Assembly: GCF_032854445.1 (NCBI RefSeq)
Contig: NC_088303.1
Location: 7,635,501 to 7,695,500, forward strand
Direction: 5' to 3'
Source: Liolophura sinensis
Lineage: Eukaryota; Mollusca; Polyplacophora; Chitonida; Chitonidae
DNA: 60,000 nt
Part shown: one piece after another, positions 12,002 through 23,752 of the stretch
How the letters are laid out: the number at the start of each line of letters is the position of its first letter
Numbering within the stretch: position 1 is the first letter of the stretch
The notes under the pieces: generated by a model
Told to the model about the DNA's origin: nothing
Database searches by the model: none
Seen by the model: the letters and a program-made list of their open reading frames with translations, nothing else
Made by a program: the position numbers and the translations under genes

Positions 12002-12005
12002 ACAT

Positions 12006-14315
12006 GTGGAACAACAACAGCCTCATCACTCGAGGCTGATCTTGTTACCAGTTATTCACTTTGACTCAAATTAAGAAGACACACAACTAAAAGATAAGAA
12101 ACTAACAACAACACTGTGCCTATTCTGAAGGTCCACAACCTACAACATCAAACTTTAGTCTCAAAGCAGTTAGCAGCATTGTTTTCCTATTTCCAATACA
12201 TCCACCACTCACTCGAGTCTAGGTCCTACCAAGTAGAGGGCCCAGATAACATAAAAACCTGAACTAACACTAACTGTCAAAAAATACGAGCTACAACGAA
12301 ATGTAGTTTGATTTTATGAGGCAGTAAAAGAAAATGTCGTGAATGTTATATTCGTGACTGCTGGAATAGTTGCAATGGGATTACACGGTTCCACTTTCCG
12401 GTAAATTAGCTGCCATGCTTTTGTGTAACATAATGACATTCAGATGTGCACATGGTGTTTTCAAAATATTTATAAATATTTTCAAAATGCTTTACTTCTA
12501 GATGCCTATATAAAAGAGTAGCTCACCTATCACAGAGACTAGCATTCAAAGAAAGTTCTGAGGTGATTTATAATAGCTAACTATTAAGAAAGTTGCGTGG
12601 TGGCTAGCCAATTTTACATCTATATGGTAGGTGATTGCATTCAAACGTTATGAATTTTTATCCCAATGTTTATCCCAATATATTTCATGACCATCGTGGA
12701 TAAGGCAACTAGTGTTGTTGGTAAATGTGGCCTGGTTCCTTTTATTTCTCTGATTTAGACCCCTCTCAAAATGGGAGGGCTGGAAAATTTGTGCACTTTG
12801 CTATGGTCTCAAAGCACCAGTTGAGTAAGCACCCTGTCTGTATAATAAAGCATATAACCCATGCTGGGAATTGTGTACCGGTATCAGGAATTGTCATCGC
12901 TCGACAAATAATACACAACTCCTGCTTCCCACTCGTTGAATATCGCTCCTCCCGCGTTGACAATTCCTGATATCCCATCCTTCAGAGTTCACTATCTGTA
13001 TTTTGTAGCATGAAGTATGGCAGTGTGATGATTTCAATTTATGTCACAAGTCATGCATTAAGAACAACTAGTGTGTCAATGGCACTCCATCAAACGCCTT
13101 TGCTCTAAGTTTCTACAATTTTACAAAGAGTGTAAGACACCTGTTTGCCGTCATACTATCACAAGTGTATCTAATTCCGCCTACCCAGGGCTAAGGGATG
13201 TATAACCATTGATGTTTATTACATCGATATGCGGGACTGAGATAGCTGTATTTGTATTTTATCTGGAAACTATTCACGGTCAACGAGTTTGAACTTTGAA
13301 TTAGATTTCAAGCTTAGAAAATCGACTTTCTTTCCTGCATCAGTGTAAGCACAACAAGTAAGGAAGTTTTAAAGAAATTCAACTGTATATCTCTTTTCAT
13401 AAAATTTCGGGATCAGTTTCCAAGTGACGCCGCCGGCTTACACAAAATTGCTTTTGAGTGGCTGGCTAAATGCCAGGAGACATCGTAAAAAAATAGCACC
13501 ATTGCAAGGATAAAACCTACATGTACAATGTACCTACAAGTGAACGCTCACACAATACGATCATGACAGACCCTCAGATTTAAATTGTTTTACTTAAAAG
13601 AACATACATCACATTAAAGAGAGCGTGATGGTGGTCATCGTAAATGTAAGTGCTCACATGAGCTTCGTAATTGTATAAAACAGCGATGCCTATACTCCCA
13701 TGTAACCCACTGATAACTTTTCTGTGTATAAGCCTGGAGCATAAAAGTAACACCAGTGCAGTGACGACAATGTCGAAAATGGTCACATATATCACCAGAT
13801 ATATCCGGGCTCTTGCCAATGTACAACAGTTGTGGCTTTCTTTAAACTTTTATATGTTAAGCAAGTAGCAGAATTAGAAAAAATGCATGGATGTAAATTA
13901 CTAGACACAACAGGAATCAGAACATTAGTGTTCAAAACCATTCTTACCAGGAAGCATACAGCCTAGACGTTTAGTATCTCTTTGGGTTAATCTATTTAGT
14001 AAGGCGAGAGGCTCACAGGTTAATTTTCGGATATATAACAATGCTTCACTGATGTAACAATACACACAATAATAAATGTGCGTAATTTAATTTACAACAT
14101 GCGAACGTCTCGAAAGTTTTTTCTATATTTATACGTATACATACACCTTCCATACGCATTATAACTGTACGATCCTGGACAATACGTGTAGTTTTTCAAG
14201 ACATATACAAGATTACACATATGTTACGTGCACAACACATATTTGAACAATCATATGGAAATAAATGTTTGTCAGAAAATGAACAACAGTCATTTAATGA
14301 TGAGAGCCTGATGTC
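12006..14315. repeat. Right-arm sequence downstream of GPCR B
   Basis: Counterpart of 6637-9178 without the SINE; the empty SINE target is at 13176-13186. It holds the 3' flank of gene B (ATTAAA-type signal near 14085-14095 on the minus strand). No independent gene seen. Confidence 0.55.
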
Positions 14316-15425
14316 TCAGCCCTTTGGTTTATCAGTGCTTATCCCTGCTGAAGAGGACGGATTACTCGATGTGTCCCGCGATCGGCGGACACAAATACTT
14401 AAACGGAAGGGCAATTTCTTTCGTATGGCTGGAATTTTCCACGTCAAAATCATCGGGTCTATGACAGGATTGAATAATAGTAAAAAAACTAATAGCTGGA
14501 ACACCACTCGGGTATTCCCAGTCGAAGGCCCATTAACAGCACGGTGGATATAAGCCATATACAGCAACGATGGCACTGAGAGGAGTACCGTTGTCAGATG
14601 CACGAGAAAGTAGACTAGGGTCAAGGAAATCGCCTTTTTGGAAATTTTACCGTGTCTTTCCGCCTCTTTAACTAATGTTTTACATTTAAAATAAACAAAA
14701 ATGAAAGTATATAAGGTGAATGTTACGAGGGTGAAGACTATCAAGGAAATCGACCGCAGTTGGCTGGTGTACAAATAATATCCGGGTATAAGGGTGGTGC
14801 ACAAATCCGCACTTTTTCTGTTCATGCGAAATGGTAGAATGATAGCGGGTAGTAATAAACCAATAGAGAGAAACAAGTGAGCGAATATAACCATACACTT
14901 GATATGCTTGCTGTAACCCTTAGTTTTGTAGATCAGGGGAAAGCAAACGGCGTACATTCGATCGCATGCTAAAGAAATCGTAAAGAAGCCTTGGGCGATA
15001 TGAGCAAGTGGGGGAACAATCCAATTTATTAACTCCATGCAAGCAAACGTTACCGGATCTTTCAATCCATAGGCCATGCAAATCCAGATTATGATTATCG
15101 GAACCTTCGAGGAGAGAGGATAGGCAACATTGGCGATTAGACCGCTTATAAGCAGAAACTTTGCTTGCAGTGCCCTCGAGGGCACTTTGACTATTGCCGT
15201 CAACACGAACCCGTTAATTAGGACGCCCAGCGCCAGAATAACCAAGGCAAATGTTTCAATAGGCAAGGTCGCCATATTGTTCCGGAACACCTCGGCTAAA
15301 GAAGACAACTTCCTCGTTCCCTCCGGATTTTCATGCCCGTCCGTACTGAAGAAGTTCAGTTCGATCGTAGCGTTACTACAGTTTGACTTTGAGGCATTTA
15401 ATGCCAAGCATTCCTGCGTGGTCAT
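14316..15425 (-). CDS. Rhodopsin-like (class A) GPCR, copy B, coding exon
   Basis: A 369-residue seven-helix receptor encoded in one exon. The start chosen is the ATG abutting the splice acceptor at 15426-15428; the frame is open 23 codons further but that part is intron-like. The N-terminus has N-glycosylation sequons at N10, N15 and N18. Helices are roughly 57-79, 88-108, 125-157, 174-197, 222-246, 265-288 and 306-326. TM1 has the usual Asn (LINGFVL). TM3 ends CDRMYAV (DRY variant, D155-R156). TM7 ends FNPVIDPMIL, so NPxxY reads DPxxL. The position expected to be TM2 Asp appears to be Asn99. A basic, Ser-rich tail closes the protein. It should act at the plasma membrane through G proteins; ligand unknown, chemosensory role possible. 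Candidate promoter and leader exon at 18369-18463. Confidence 0.9.
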   Translation of the reverse strand: MTTQECLALNASKSNCSNATIELNFFSTDGHENPEGTRKLSSLAEVFRNNMATLPIETFALVILALGVLINGFVLTAIVKVPSRALQAKFLLISGLIANVAYPLSSKVPIIIIWICMAYGLKDPVTFACMELINWIVPPLAHIAQGFFTISLACDRMYAVCFPLIYKTKGYSKHIKCMVIFAHLFLSIGLLLPAIILPFRMNRKSADLCTTLIPGYYLYTSQLRSISLIVFTLVTFTLYTFIFVYFKCKTLVKEAERHGKISKKAISLTLVYFLVHLTTVLLSVPSLLYMAYIHRAVNGPSTGNTRVVFQLLVFLLLFNPVIDPMILTWKIPAIRKKLPFRLSICVRRSRDTSSNPSSSAGISTDKPKG

Positions 15426-16559
15426 CTGAAAAATATAACAAAGATTATACAACATAAAAACGGCTATTTCAAAGTTGTCTTGGCATCTAGACATTTTGTG
15501 TACTTTGTGTTTCTTCAGTTTGACTGGACCACGAGTTGAAGACTGCGGTTCCGCTGATTATCAGCTTTGAAACTATAGTCTGCTTTTTTAAAAACCTGTC
15601 GCCTATGTTCAGCCCTCTGTGAAACCACCCATATTCACTACCAAAAATACATACGTAAGACCCCAAAATCCCCATATCATTGCCTTGGACGTCCATATTA
15701 TTGCAATGGAAATGCAGTTAAAATACTTTTATTCATAAGGTTATACAACATAAATTTTGAGTTTCGAGATGAACGGTTTGCCTCTGGTGGCATCATATTT
15801 TTTTTAAATAGACACGTGTCGCGCTGGATCTTGAGTCCGTATGCTTTGATTGGAGAGCGACACCTGTTACTTAAACTGTGGTCAGCTTTAGTCTAAACCC
15901 TGTTTTTGAGACAAACAGTTTTGTAAGGGTTTTATGTTTACCTTAAATAAAGTATGCTGAACCTCAGCTATTTGAATATGTTCTACGAACTCCTTTGTTT
16001 CTTCCAATACACGATAACTTCAGAACAATTACAATTTTCCACAGCATACGTTTCAGAGGAAAAACTGTAGGCCAATAATGTAGAAAATGAAATGCTAGTC
16101 AGATTATTCAGACTTTGAAAAACGGTCAATCACTCGACACAAAAAACTATTATCTGTCAATTTGACAGAGAATGCATGACCCAAAGGTTACAAATACCGG
16201 AGATTGATCTGCATAGTTGAACTCAAAAAGAACTTAAATGCCTATGAAAGCTGCAGGAACTGATTGCGGGAAGGCATTTTACTTCATTCTGGATTAAATA
16301 GGGGTTCCTCTCACCATCTCTTTTGGATTCTGAATTTGACACGAATTTGCTCGATATTCATGACCTCCTACCTGCCTCCTTTCTTTTTATGTGTCTACAA
16401 AATTCCCGGTGAATGTATCTGATGGAGTGTGTTGGTAGATTAAAATCGAAAGGCTCAACATTCATCCATGAAAATCTATGTTGCTTCCCATTGTGACATT
16501 TCAGGTATGGTTTTAAACTATATACAAATTGATGTTAACGCTTGTGTGAATGGCAGTGG
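15426..16559 (-). other. Intron immediately upstream of GPCR B coding exon
   Basis: Begins (in transcript sense, ends) with a pyrimidine-rich TATATTTTTCAG acceptor at 15426-15437. It is duplicated in the left arm. No exon was recognised within it. Confidence 0.55.
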
Positions 16560-16770
16560 TGTAAAATGGTCATGTGAAATCGCACAAGCGCACGGTCTCG
16601 TTTCCACAAAACGGCGTGCTACATGCACAACTGCACTACGCGGATGCGTCTGGACATTATTCGCCCATATTAACTACCTGTGCTACCCATTTTCAGTATA
16701 ATTCATTTCTCCAAATGTGAAGTTTCTTTTTTGCGCGGTATATATCTTGACTATTGTGATGATCGTATTC
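16560..16770 (-). mobile_element. Tc1/mariner-like end fragment (copy D)
   Basis: Matches the terminal sequence of copies A, C and F (GCACGGTCTCGTTTCCACAA, then CCCATTTTCAGTATAATTCA and TATATATCTTGACTA). It replaces the roughly 2 kb found at the matching place in the left arm. Confidence 0.65.
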
Positions 16771-16807
16771 ATATTCTCTGTACCTTAAAAGATAACATTA
16801 GTAATGG

Positions 16808-17500
16808 GTGTGTCAACCAGGAGCGAGGATGTTTTCTGTGCATCTCCCTCTCACTGAAGTCACCAGACAAGCACGTAATGCTGGGCCCAGTGTGACAAAG
16901 CTGCCTACGACAACCTTTTGTATCGTAGATTTGTCGTATGACATATTGTATGTAACTGTTACAGTACTATATTCCTGTACTGTGCGATTATCGTACATGT
17001 ACGACATCTGTGTGAAACTGGGCCCTGGTTATGTCTGTAGCCTTTGTGTCAAAGTTTTAGAGCTGACATCGTTGTCGTCTCAAGCGTTGGTCAATTTAGT
17101 CCAAAACGTGCTCAATAGCTGCTATAAATCAGGTGAATTTGAAGGCCAAGGGTACATGAAAGTTGTTTGCAGCCATGAATGCTCTTCTCATCCGAGCGTT
17201 ATGGGGACGAGTATTGTCCTGCAGAAATGTGATGGCGGGGCCTTCACGCTGCAGGAAAGGGACGTCAATGAGCTGAAGGATCTAGTCTCGGTAACCAGCG
17301 TTCAAGTTACAGTCAACAACAATAATAGGAGTACGGTGGCAAAATGTGAAACCTCCCCATGCCATCACTGACCCGACCCCAAAACGGTTTCTTTCTACAT
17401 CACAGGCGATACACGCGTTCATGCTGAATGAGAAAGGTGGAAACGTGATTCGTCCGTATACAGTACATTTCGCCACCTGTATGCACGGAGTCTGACGTGC
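16808..17500 (-). pseudogene. Tc1/mariner-like transposase, C-terminal half, decayed (copy E)
   Basis: Minus-strand partner of the relic at 1600-2190. Around 17476-17282 it reads a vertebrate/invertebrate Tc1-type segment: VYGRI..., CDVERNRFGVGSVMAWGG, FTFCHRTPIIVVDCNLNAGY. The QDN and PIEHVWD regions follow with frame breaks. A 187-codon open frame on the plus strand (16808-17371) is the antisense shadow of this relic. The outer edge of the inverted duplication lies in it. Confidence 0.7.
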
Positions 17501-18368
17501 TGCGCTGTCTCGCGCTGTTTGTTAAAAATAAAAATAGAATAACTAAATAATCGTGCATTTATTTGTTGATCTCTACGGGATAGTTTTTATGACGAGAATC
17601 GCGACAATACCAAAATAATCGCGTGGTTTGACTAATCTCCGTTCTCACTTCGCGCGTCCCGTCATAAAATCGGGCGGTGAAGATTTACAAAAACCGCGTG
17701 ATAATTTAGTTATTCTCGTCCGCTTTTCGACGAACAGGGCAGATTAACAATAATATCGCGTGATTTCACTTACATTAATTCTTGATCTGTTGACTTGTGC
17801 GTCCGCCATAAAAACCTAGATTAGCGGTTTTGTCAAACGACGCGGCTAGAGAACGCGAGTATATTGTCGCATCAATCTTCCATATGTTCCATTTGACTTC
17901 GAGGCATCACAGATACATCGTTTTCTAAGTATAAGAGTACCTTTATCAGTGATTTACATGTAGTTTGGTGTTTATAGTAAACAATGAAGATGGCAAATTG
18001 TGCATTCGAGTTAAAGGAATTACATATTTACTACAAAATACAAATATAGTCACTGAAATGTCCGACTACGACGCATTTTAGACTTTACAAGAAATCTGTA
18101 AATAATTAAAATTTAAGACCATCAGTATAGAGTAAAAACGCCTGTGCGTTAGAGTTTGATAGCAAAATGTATAAATTTGTGGCCAGAACTTGGAAAAAGA
18201 CTATAAAGTTACATACGCCGTATGTTTTTAGATGCATGTCCGACGTTTCTTTAACTTTTGTTAACCGATTATTTACACAAGCCTAGTACAGCTGACTATA
18301 TAAAGCGAATGCTCTTTCTGTATACAGTTAAAAGGTTGTAGCTGAGTGAAACTGGATCTTATACTCAC
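17501..18368. other. Part of the inferred GPCR B 5' intron, outside the inverted repeat
   Basis: Single-copy-looking sequence between the transposase relic and the candidate first exon. No second exon could be assigned with confidence here. Confidence 0.4.
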
Positions 18369-18430
18369 CTGAATAGCGTCAAGACAGCCTTTGGCAAACC
18401 CAGGCGGTAAGGTGAATCAGTGAGTCAGTG
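18369..18430 (-). other. Candidate untranslated first exon of GPCR B
   Basis: Ends CTGTCTTGACGCTATTCAG on the donor GTGAGTAT. It has no ATG, and it resembles the ends of the candidate first exons upstream of C (TCTTGACGCTACAG), D (GTCGACGCCCAG) and E (GTCGACGTTTAG). The start is placed about 30 nt below the TATA-like box. If right, the intron to the coding exon is about 2.9 kb. Inferred from comparison; no transcript evidence. Confidence 0.5.
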
Positions 18431-18454
18431 GTAGTTGTCAGAACCACTTCACGG

Positions 18455-18463
18455 CTTTTATAC
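18455..18463 (-). promoter_or_regulatory. TATA-like box of GPCR B
   Basis: Reads GTATAAAAG on the minus strand, about 90 nt upstream of the donor of the candidate first exon. The equivalent distance at C, D and E is 82-100 nt. Confidence 0.5.
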
Positions 18464-18469
18464 ACGTAT

Positions 18470-19446
18470 CATTTGGGCGTTCCGTAGTAAACAAATCGCG
18501 CTTTCCTGTTGGTGCTAAGGTTCATTTTTGATGTTACATTCTTTTGATGTTAAAATATCGACGGACCTGAATCTGAGGTTCTGCGGGTTGTCCAGATATA
18601 TCCATAGGTAGTCCCTGTAATCAGCGTTTGAAAACTTGTGTACAAGGGAAGAAAACAATATTATTAGTTTAATTTAGTTGACTTTATTGATCATTGCCTA
18701 CACAGGTCATCTTGGAGGAGTTTACATTTATAAGAAACTGAAGTACAAGAAATAATACGAAACTACGCGTTGAAACAGACTTCAACCAAAATGGATATTC
18801 TTAGTCGATTACCTCAAGTTCCCCAAAACGACCTTTAACACACACCACCAAAAGAACTAACGAAGGTATATTAAAATCGAAATTAGGATGGAATCATGGA
18901 AAGGGAAGAAGCCAAAAGATTGATAAAAAGACGTAATTAATGTTCCAAATGAATTAAATCAGTATAGAAATCTTGTACCATGCTAAAATAGTGTTGTATA
19001 TAAATTATTGTTAATCAAAAAACTGTACCGCAGCTGCGCATTGATTGCAACCGTTCATATTATACAACGTGGCGATCTAATTCAACAAGATAAAGGGAAG
19101 GTCTTAGCCGCGAGATGAACAGAATTATACACAATTTGAGTTAAAACTCACTACGGAATGGGATCAAAAAAGTGAATTAATTTTATCTAGCAATAGTAAT
19201 TTTTTGTGTCATTTAGTCATGTATGATTAGATGCTAATTATTTGGCCCTCCAGATCTACCTGGAATTGTATTTATACACAGACCACAACGCTTTCTGTTG
19301 TGCCGACTTTACAAGAGCGATAATTTGAATTTTGACATTGTTAATTATCCTTACTTAAATAGAGGTATAGTGAAGTGCACTGTACGTTTAACCAGTGCGA
19401 TGTATCCATAGCTTTCTCTACTTCATTAATATTTCTTTACATTAAC
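18470..19446. other. No gene seen
   Basis: AT-rich sequence. Around 19040-19075 (minus) is a copy of a TATA-bearing dispersed block with the core TTGCAATCAA, also seen at 22650, 24100 and 47810. Confidence 0.45.
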
Positions 19447-20411
19447 CAAGGGGCCTCCATGCCCGCGTCACTCCAGCTGGCACCCTGAACATGGAAGGTC
19501 TCCCAGCAACCTGCGGATGGTCGTGGTTTTTTTTTTGCCCGGTTTTCTCGCACCCTATTGTTGGCCGTCGTCGTATAAGTGAAATACAAATTTATTGATC
19601 TGTTTATTCTTAATGAAGGAAGACTGGACTTCCTTGTCCACTCCTCATTTCATAGTACAGGTGATAGGTAACATGACCGCCTGTCATGTTCGCACCTCCT
19701 GCAATCTATAGATGGATCTGTATAAAGTATTTTAAAGCTTTAAAATATCCCAAATATTGCTTTAGTAATCCTTGATTAATATTCAAGTTATAGAACATGT
19801 AACGTAACACTTCACGGTGATTTTTTCATGTGAAAACAGGAGGCTTTGTTAATGTTCGGTTACCGCTCACAGGAACGCAGTGGGAACCAGACTATTTTAA
19901 GATGCAAAAGGTAGATACACAAAATTATCGTAGTAGATGAAAAGTTTATGGTAATTTGGTTATATATCGCTACGGCGTTTGCCTGATGCTACATTGCCTT
20001 GAATGTATTTTGACAACAGATTGAAGAAGCCATGTTTCATCGGATTCTACTTAATCCAAAGAATCAAATAAGTATTTTGCAGTGTTCTTTTATTAAGAGT
20101 ATCATGCCCCCTTCTCTTTTGTAAAATAAAAAAAGATTTGTTTTAGCGATAAAAGAAATGTGATCTATATATATTTGATATGTTATTTTGGCTTGACTAT
20201 AAATGAAAAAACTGTAAAGCCTTGTCTATGTTAGATGTGTGAATATGATTTTTCAGGTTAATCTACTGTCGTTTTCATCATAATTTTACTGATACCGTGT
20301 AGCAAGGTAATTTTTTGTATTGCATTAGTGCACCTGCATAAACCAGGATTACGTAGTTGGTGCCTTTGTAATTATGTCAATGTTAAATAAAGGTGATGTC
20401 AAGACAGCAAT
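19447..20411. repeat. Left arm of 1-kb inverted repeat, with SINE
   Basis: Reverse complement of about 24263-25270, near-identical over long stretches (for example 19720-19920 with 24750-24960). It starts with a decayed plus-strand SINE (about 19447-19600: GGGGCCTCCATGCC..., CAACCTGCGGATGGTCGTGG, CGTCGTCGTATAAGTGAAAT). No coding capacity. Confidence 0.85.
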
Positions 20412-21781
20412 ATAAGTGATTCTAGATTAGTGTAGTCCAATAAACTGCTTTTAACAGCAGTGCAATTCCTCTGAAACACAGGTTTTAGCGCGGGTATAAG
20501 TTGCAACTTTTAAACATTTACATGAACAGTAAAAATAAAAACGTATCTGTGACAAATGGACAAGATACCAGATATTGCCCGTTATATATGACGATTTCTT
20601 TGTTATCACATTGTCTTCGCTGCTCAAGCTTTATCCTTTTATCCTGTTACTTTTTTATATTCCTTTGCCGACTGAATTAGTGAGTAAACATTACCAAACC
20701 GATCTGACATTTTCTTACTTCCATTCCATTTTGGGCGGGCTCCTTTTCACGTTTTAATACACCGCTTTCCCTAAAATCTGAATGATATTCTTCCAACAAA
20801 AAAACTCCGTTGGTCTTTAAGCTTCGTTATATTACATCATAGCAGTTACCATGAAGAACTAAGAGGCACAGGTTCCGGTAAACTCAGGCCAATTCCCGAG
20901 GCCAGTTAGACACAGGTAGGTACAAAAACGAGCTCTGCTGGTTTTACAATATCGGTGTATAATTGACCTTGGCAGACTGTTCCATTTGAAAAAGTAAGCT
21001 ACCTTTGAACTGTTTTGTATCGATTGCCAGTTTCCAATTTTACAATAGTTTCAAAGCACGTTCTAGGATAATGTCATTTCACTGGATCCATTCTGCTGAA
21101 ATGGTGTATTATCTTCATGGAGCAATGTTGACAGCTTAATCATATAACTTTTAGCTGTACTTTTTATTTCTTCTGTCCTTACGTGCAACGTAAACAGGAA
21201 AGGGGATAAGTTTTTAGAGAGTTAACTCCAGTCGTTCATTAGGCGCCCTTTTGCCCAAAAATTATTTTTGATATTTCTTGTGTTTTAATGACGTCTGAAC
21301 ATTCTCCTCCTTGGACCTTTCAAGAAAACAAAATCGTATTCATGTGAAAGAAGGCCTCGAAAATCGGCGCGTCTTTTCTCGCCACAGCTAGCACCTACGT
21401 TTTCTATGCAGAACAAATCTCCCGAAAATGAGACAAAGTTAAATTGAAGAAAATATATTTTGTTTATTTTTCTTTTTTTCAAATAAAAATATTTGTCAGC
21501 AAGAGATTTTAGTAATGAGGAAATGACACTAGTATTTCTTAACAACCAGTCCAAAGTTTTAAGCTTATAAATTTAACTTCCACCTAACCAGTATATGTAT
21601 TGGGGTGAAGTTGTTATTTGTACATGTAGAACGACACCATGGCTTGCTATATATGCACTATGGGATTTTAAAGACACACGAAAAGAAACAATGTACTTCC
21701 TTAAGGAAAAAAGAGAAAAGTTAACGCAATCAATATGAAAAACAAAATTTCGTGTTTGAACCATATTTTATGTCTTAAAAG
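20412..21781. other. Inverted-repeat spacer, no gene seen
   Basis: AT-rich sequence with only short, unsupported open frames. Confidence 0.5.
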
Positions 21782-22037
21782 AGGGCCTCCGTAGATCAGT
21801 TGGTTAGCGCGCTAGCGCACCGTAATGACGCCGGAGCCTCACACCAATGTGGTTGCAGTGAGTTCAAGCCCAGCTCATGCTGGCTTCCACTCCGGCCGTA
21901 CATGGGAAGGCCTGCAGCAACCTGCGGATGGTCGGGTGCTTTGCCCGGTTTCCTCCCACCATAAAGCTGGCCGCCGTCGCACAAGTGAAATGTTCTCGAG
22001 TACGGAGTGACACACCAATCAAATAAATAAATAAACA
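21782..22037 (+). mobile_element. Full-length tRNA-derived SINE
   Basis: Has a tRNA-like head with A-box-like TAGATCAGTTGGTTAGCGCG and B-box-like GAGTTCAAGCCC, the conserved body (CAACCTGCGGATGGTCG, GGTTTCCTCCCACCATAAAG), the CGTCGCACAAGTGAAATGTT tail and an AAATAAATAAATAAA end. It is one of the most complete copies here. No clear target-site duplication. Confidence 0.88.
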
Positions 22038-22629
22038 AATCGTGCCCCCGATTGGCATATCTATACTTGTTCTCGTGTAAATACGACTTCATGTAGAACT
22101 TATTTGGAGTGCTCTTCACCAGGCCCGAGTGTTTCTTATTCACTAAACGATATGCTAGCTTTAAACAACCTGCAAACCAAATACTGTGCACGACATATAT
22201 CAATGTCCGCTGGGTTTAAAGGAGACCACAGACTCTCTAGATTTTACATCTTGTTGGTGTTTATACAAAGATAGAAACAGTTTCTTGTCTAGCAGAGTTT
22301 ACCACAAGAGAGATACATGCAGTTTCAATAGTTACATAATTAGCATTCCTTGAATACCAAGATACCGAAGGGTCTTGCTTGTGGCATGTATATATCTCTC
22401 CTAGCTGCATTTGTCAGATACTGTGTGATGTGACGATTTCAGTCAAGGCCACAAGATATCACTGCAAAAACTAGTGTGCCAAGGTTTACTGTCTCAAACG
22501 GCCTGACCGTTAAGTTTCTTACAATGACTATACTTCTATTGTAAGTAAATATGGACAGAGAATCCATCATTCCGCTTCATAATTGTGTCTAACACCGCTT
22601 AACCCGAGGTTAGTGGTTTTATAAACTTC
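22038..22629. other. No gene seen
   Basis: Unassigned. Near 22590-22620 there is a short block (CGCTTAACCCGAGGTTAGTG) also found inverted at about 24155-24175. Confidence 0.4.
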
Positions 22630-22880
22630 GTATTGAATTAGATCGCCACGTTGGATATATAAACAGCTGCAATCAAAGCAGAACTGATATACATATTTTA
22701 TTATCAACAGCTTTTATTCTACTATGGTACATGATTTAGACTGATTTTATTCTGTCACGTAGAACATACCTTGCATGTTTGCAACTCAATGAAAACTGTT
22801 GCCTGCTTTTCTTCGAGAATCTTCATTTCGTACATTTTATACCTTATTAGTTCTTTGGGGTTTATATTCGCCGTGGTTTT
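22630..22880 (+). repeat. Dispersed block with TATA-like core (copy 1)
   Basis: Matches 47790-48060 in direct orientation. It contains GGATATATAAACAGCTGCAA followed by TCAAAGCAGAACTGATATAC. The same core is inverted at about 24075-24115 and 19040-19075. It may be a core promoter carried by a duplicated segment; no downstream exon is proven. Confidence 0.55.
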
Positions 22881-23752
22881 TGGATTGGCCTTGTGATTAT
22901 TGACCTGGAACGTCGATTCTACTTGACGGCTGGTATAGCATTATTTGTTTCGACACATAGATTTATATTTGATGGGGTGATCAATCGCCCGACTGGCTGA
23001 CACAAGTTGTGATTGGCTGAGGGCGGTCGCCGGCCACTACGATTGGTAGTATGAAGGCACTGCACGCACGATTACATACATGTACGAGTGGTCTTTCCAC
23101 CCATCTTGTCAAATCCTTGTTTATTTCACAACCACGTGTACCTCCTATCAATATGAATTAGCAAAAACAACTGCGTTTTCTTTGAATTAAAATAGCGATG
23201 TATAGAGCCTGTGGTGTTACACATCACAGACGAAATGCAATTCCTTATGATTTTACAGATAAATGCATATAAGTGAAAAGTTAAAATTAGCAAATTGCAC
23301 TTGGTCCGACGGAATGTCACTTGCTGCCCATAAACACCGTGTATTGTATGTAATGTATCCAAATTACAGACTAGATCATCAAACGATAAACCAGCCTTCA
23401 CAGTGAAACTATCAGAAACTAGCTTCATTAACAAAATTAAAACCACAATGTCTTCAATATATTGGCCAATATAAAATTTTACCTGGTGACAGATATCCAG
23501 AAGTAGAAGTAGTCAGCCATTCCCAGTGATGTCGGGAAGACATACGTGTGTAATATGGGATAAGTCAAATCCAGTAGGTAATCCGCAACACCTGAAACGT
23601 CCATACTTGTATTCTACACAATGTCTCGCTTTAAACCAAAAAAAACTTCAAAAGTATCTCGGTTACACTAAAACTGCTCTTGCCCAGAGTTAAACGAAAT
23701 TTGGTAATATTTACAAACGCAGCGTCATAAATCATCTACGCTATGATTGTAA
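22881..23752. other. No gene seen
   Basis: About 0.9 kb present here but absent from the related segment at 48.06-48.11 kb. No coding signal. Confidence 0.4.

Larger units (their letters stand above)
11203..17415. repeat. Right arm of large inverted duplication
   Basis: Reverse-complement partner of 1803-9222. It carries the intact GPCR gene B and, unlike the left arm, a 756-bp solo LTR (11246-12001). Beyond 17415 the sequences part, although transposase-like reading continues to about 17500 on this side. Confidence 0.9.

Noticed and set aside
15426-15494. Longer N-terminus for GPCR B (MSRCQDNFEIAVF...)
   Set aside because: This part is a pyrimidine-rich intron end; the upstream extensions in C and D do not match it, whereas all agree from the ATG after the acceptor.
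16808-17371. 187-codon plus-strand open frame, also seen inverted at 1868-2407
   Set aside because: Conserved between the arms because the DNA is duplicated; the opposite strand reads as decayed Tc1 transposase.
17755-17790. A 13-nt exon 2 for GPCR B (CAACAG|...|GTAAGT)
   Set aside because: The acceptor lacks a pyrimidine tract and the interior matches no other copy; too weak to list.
21782-21860. Possible tRNA gene (A- and B-box-like sequence)
   Set aside because: It is the tRNA-like head of a SINE followed by the SINE body and tail, and the cloverleaf is not preserved.
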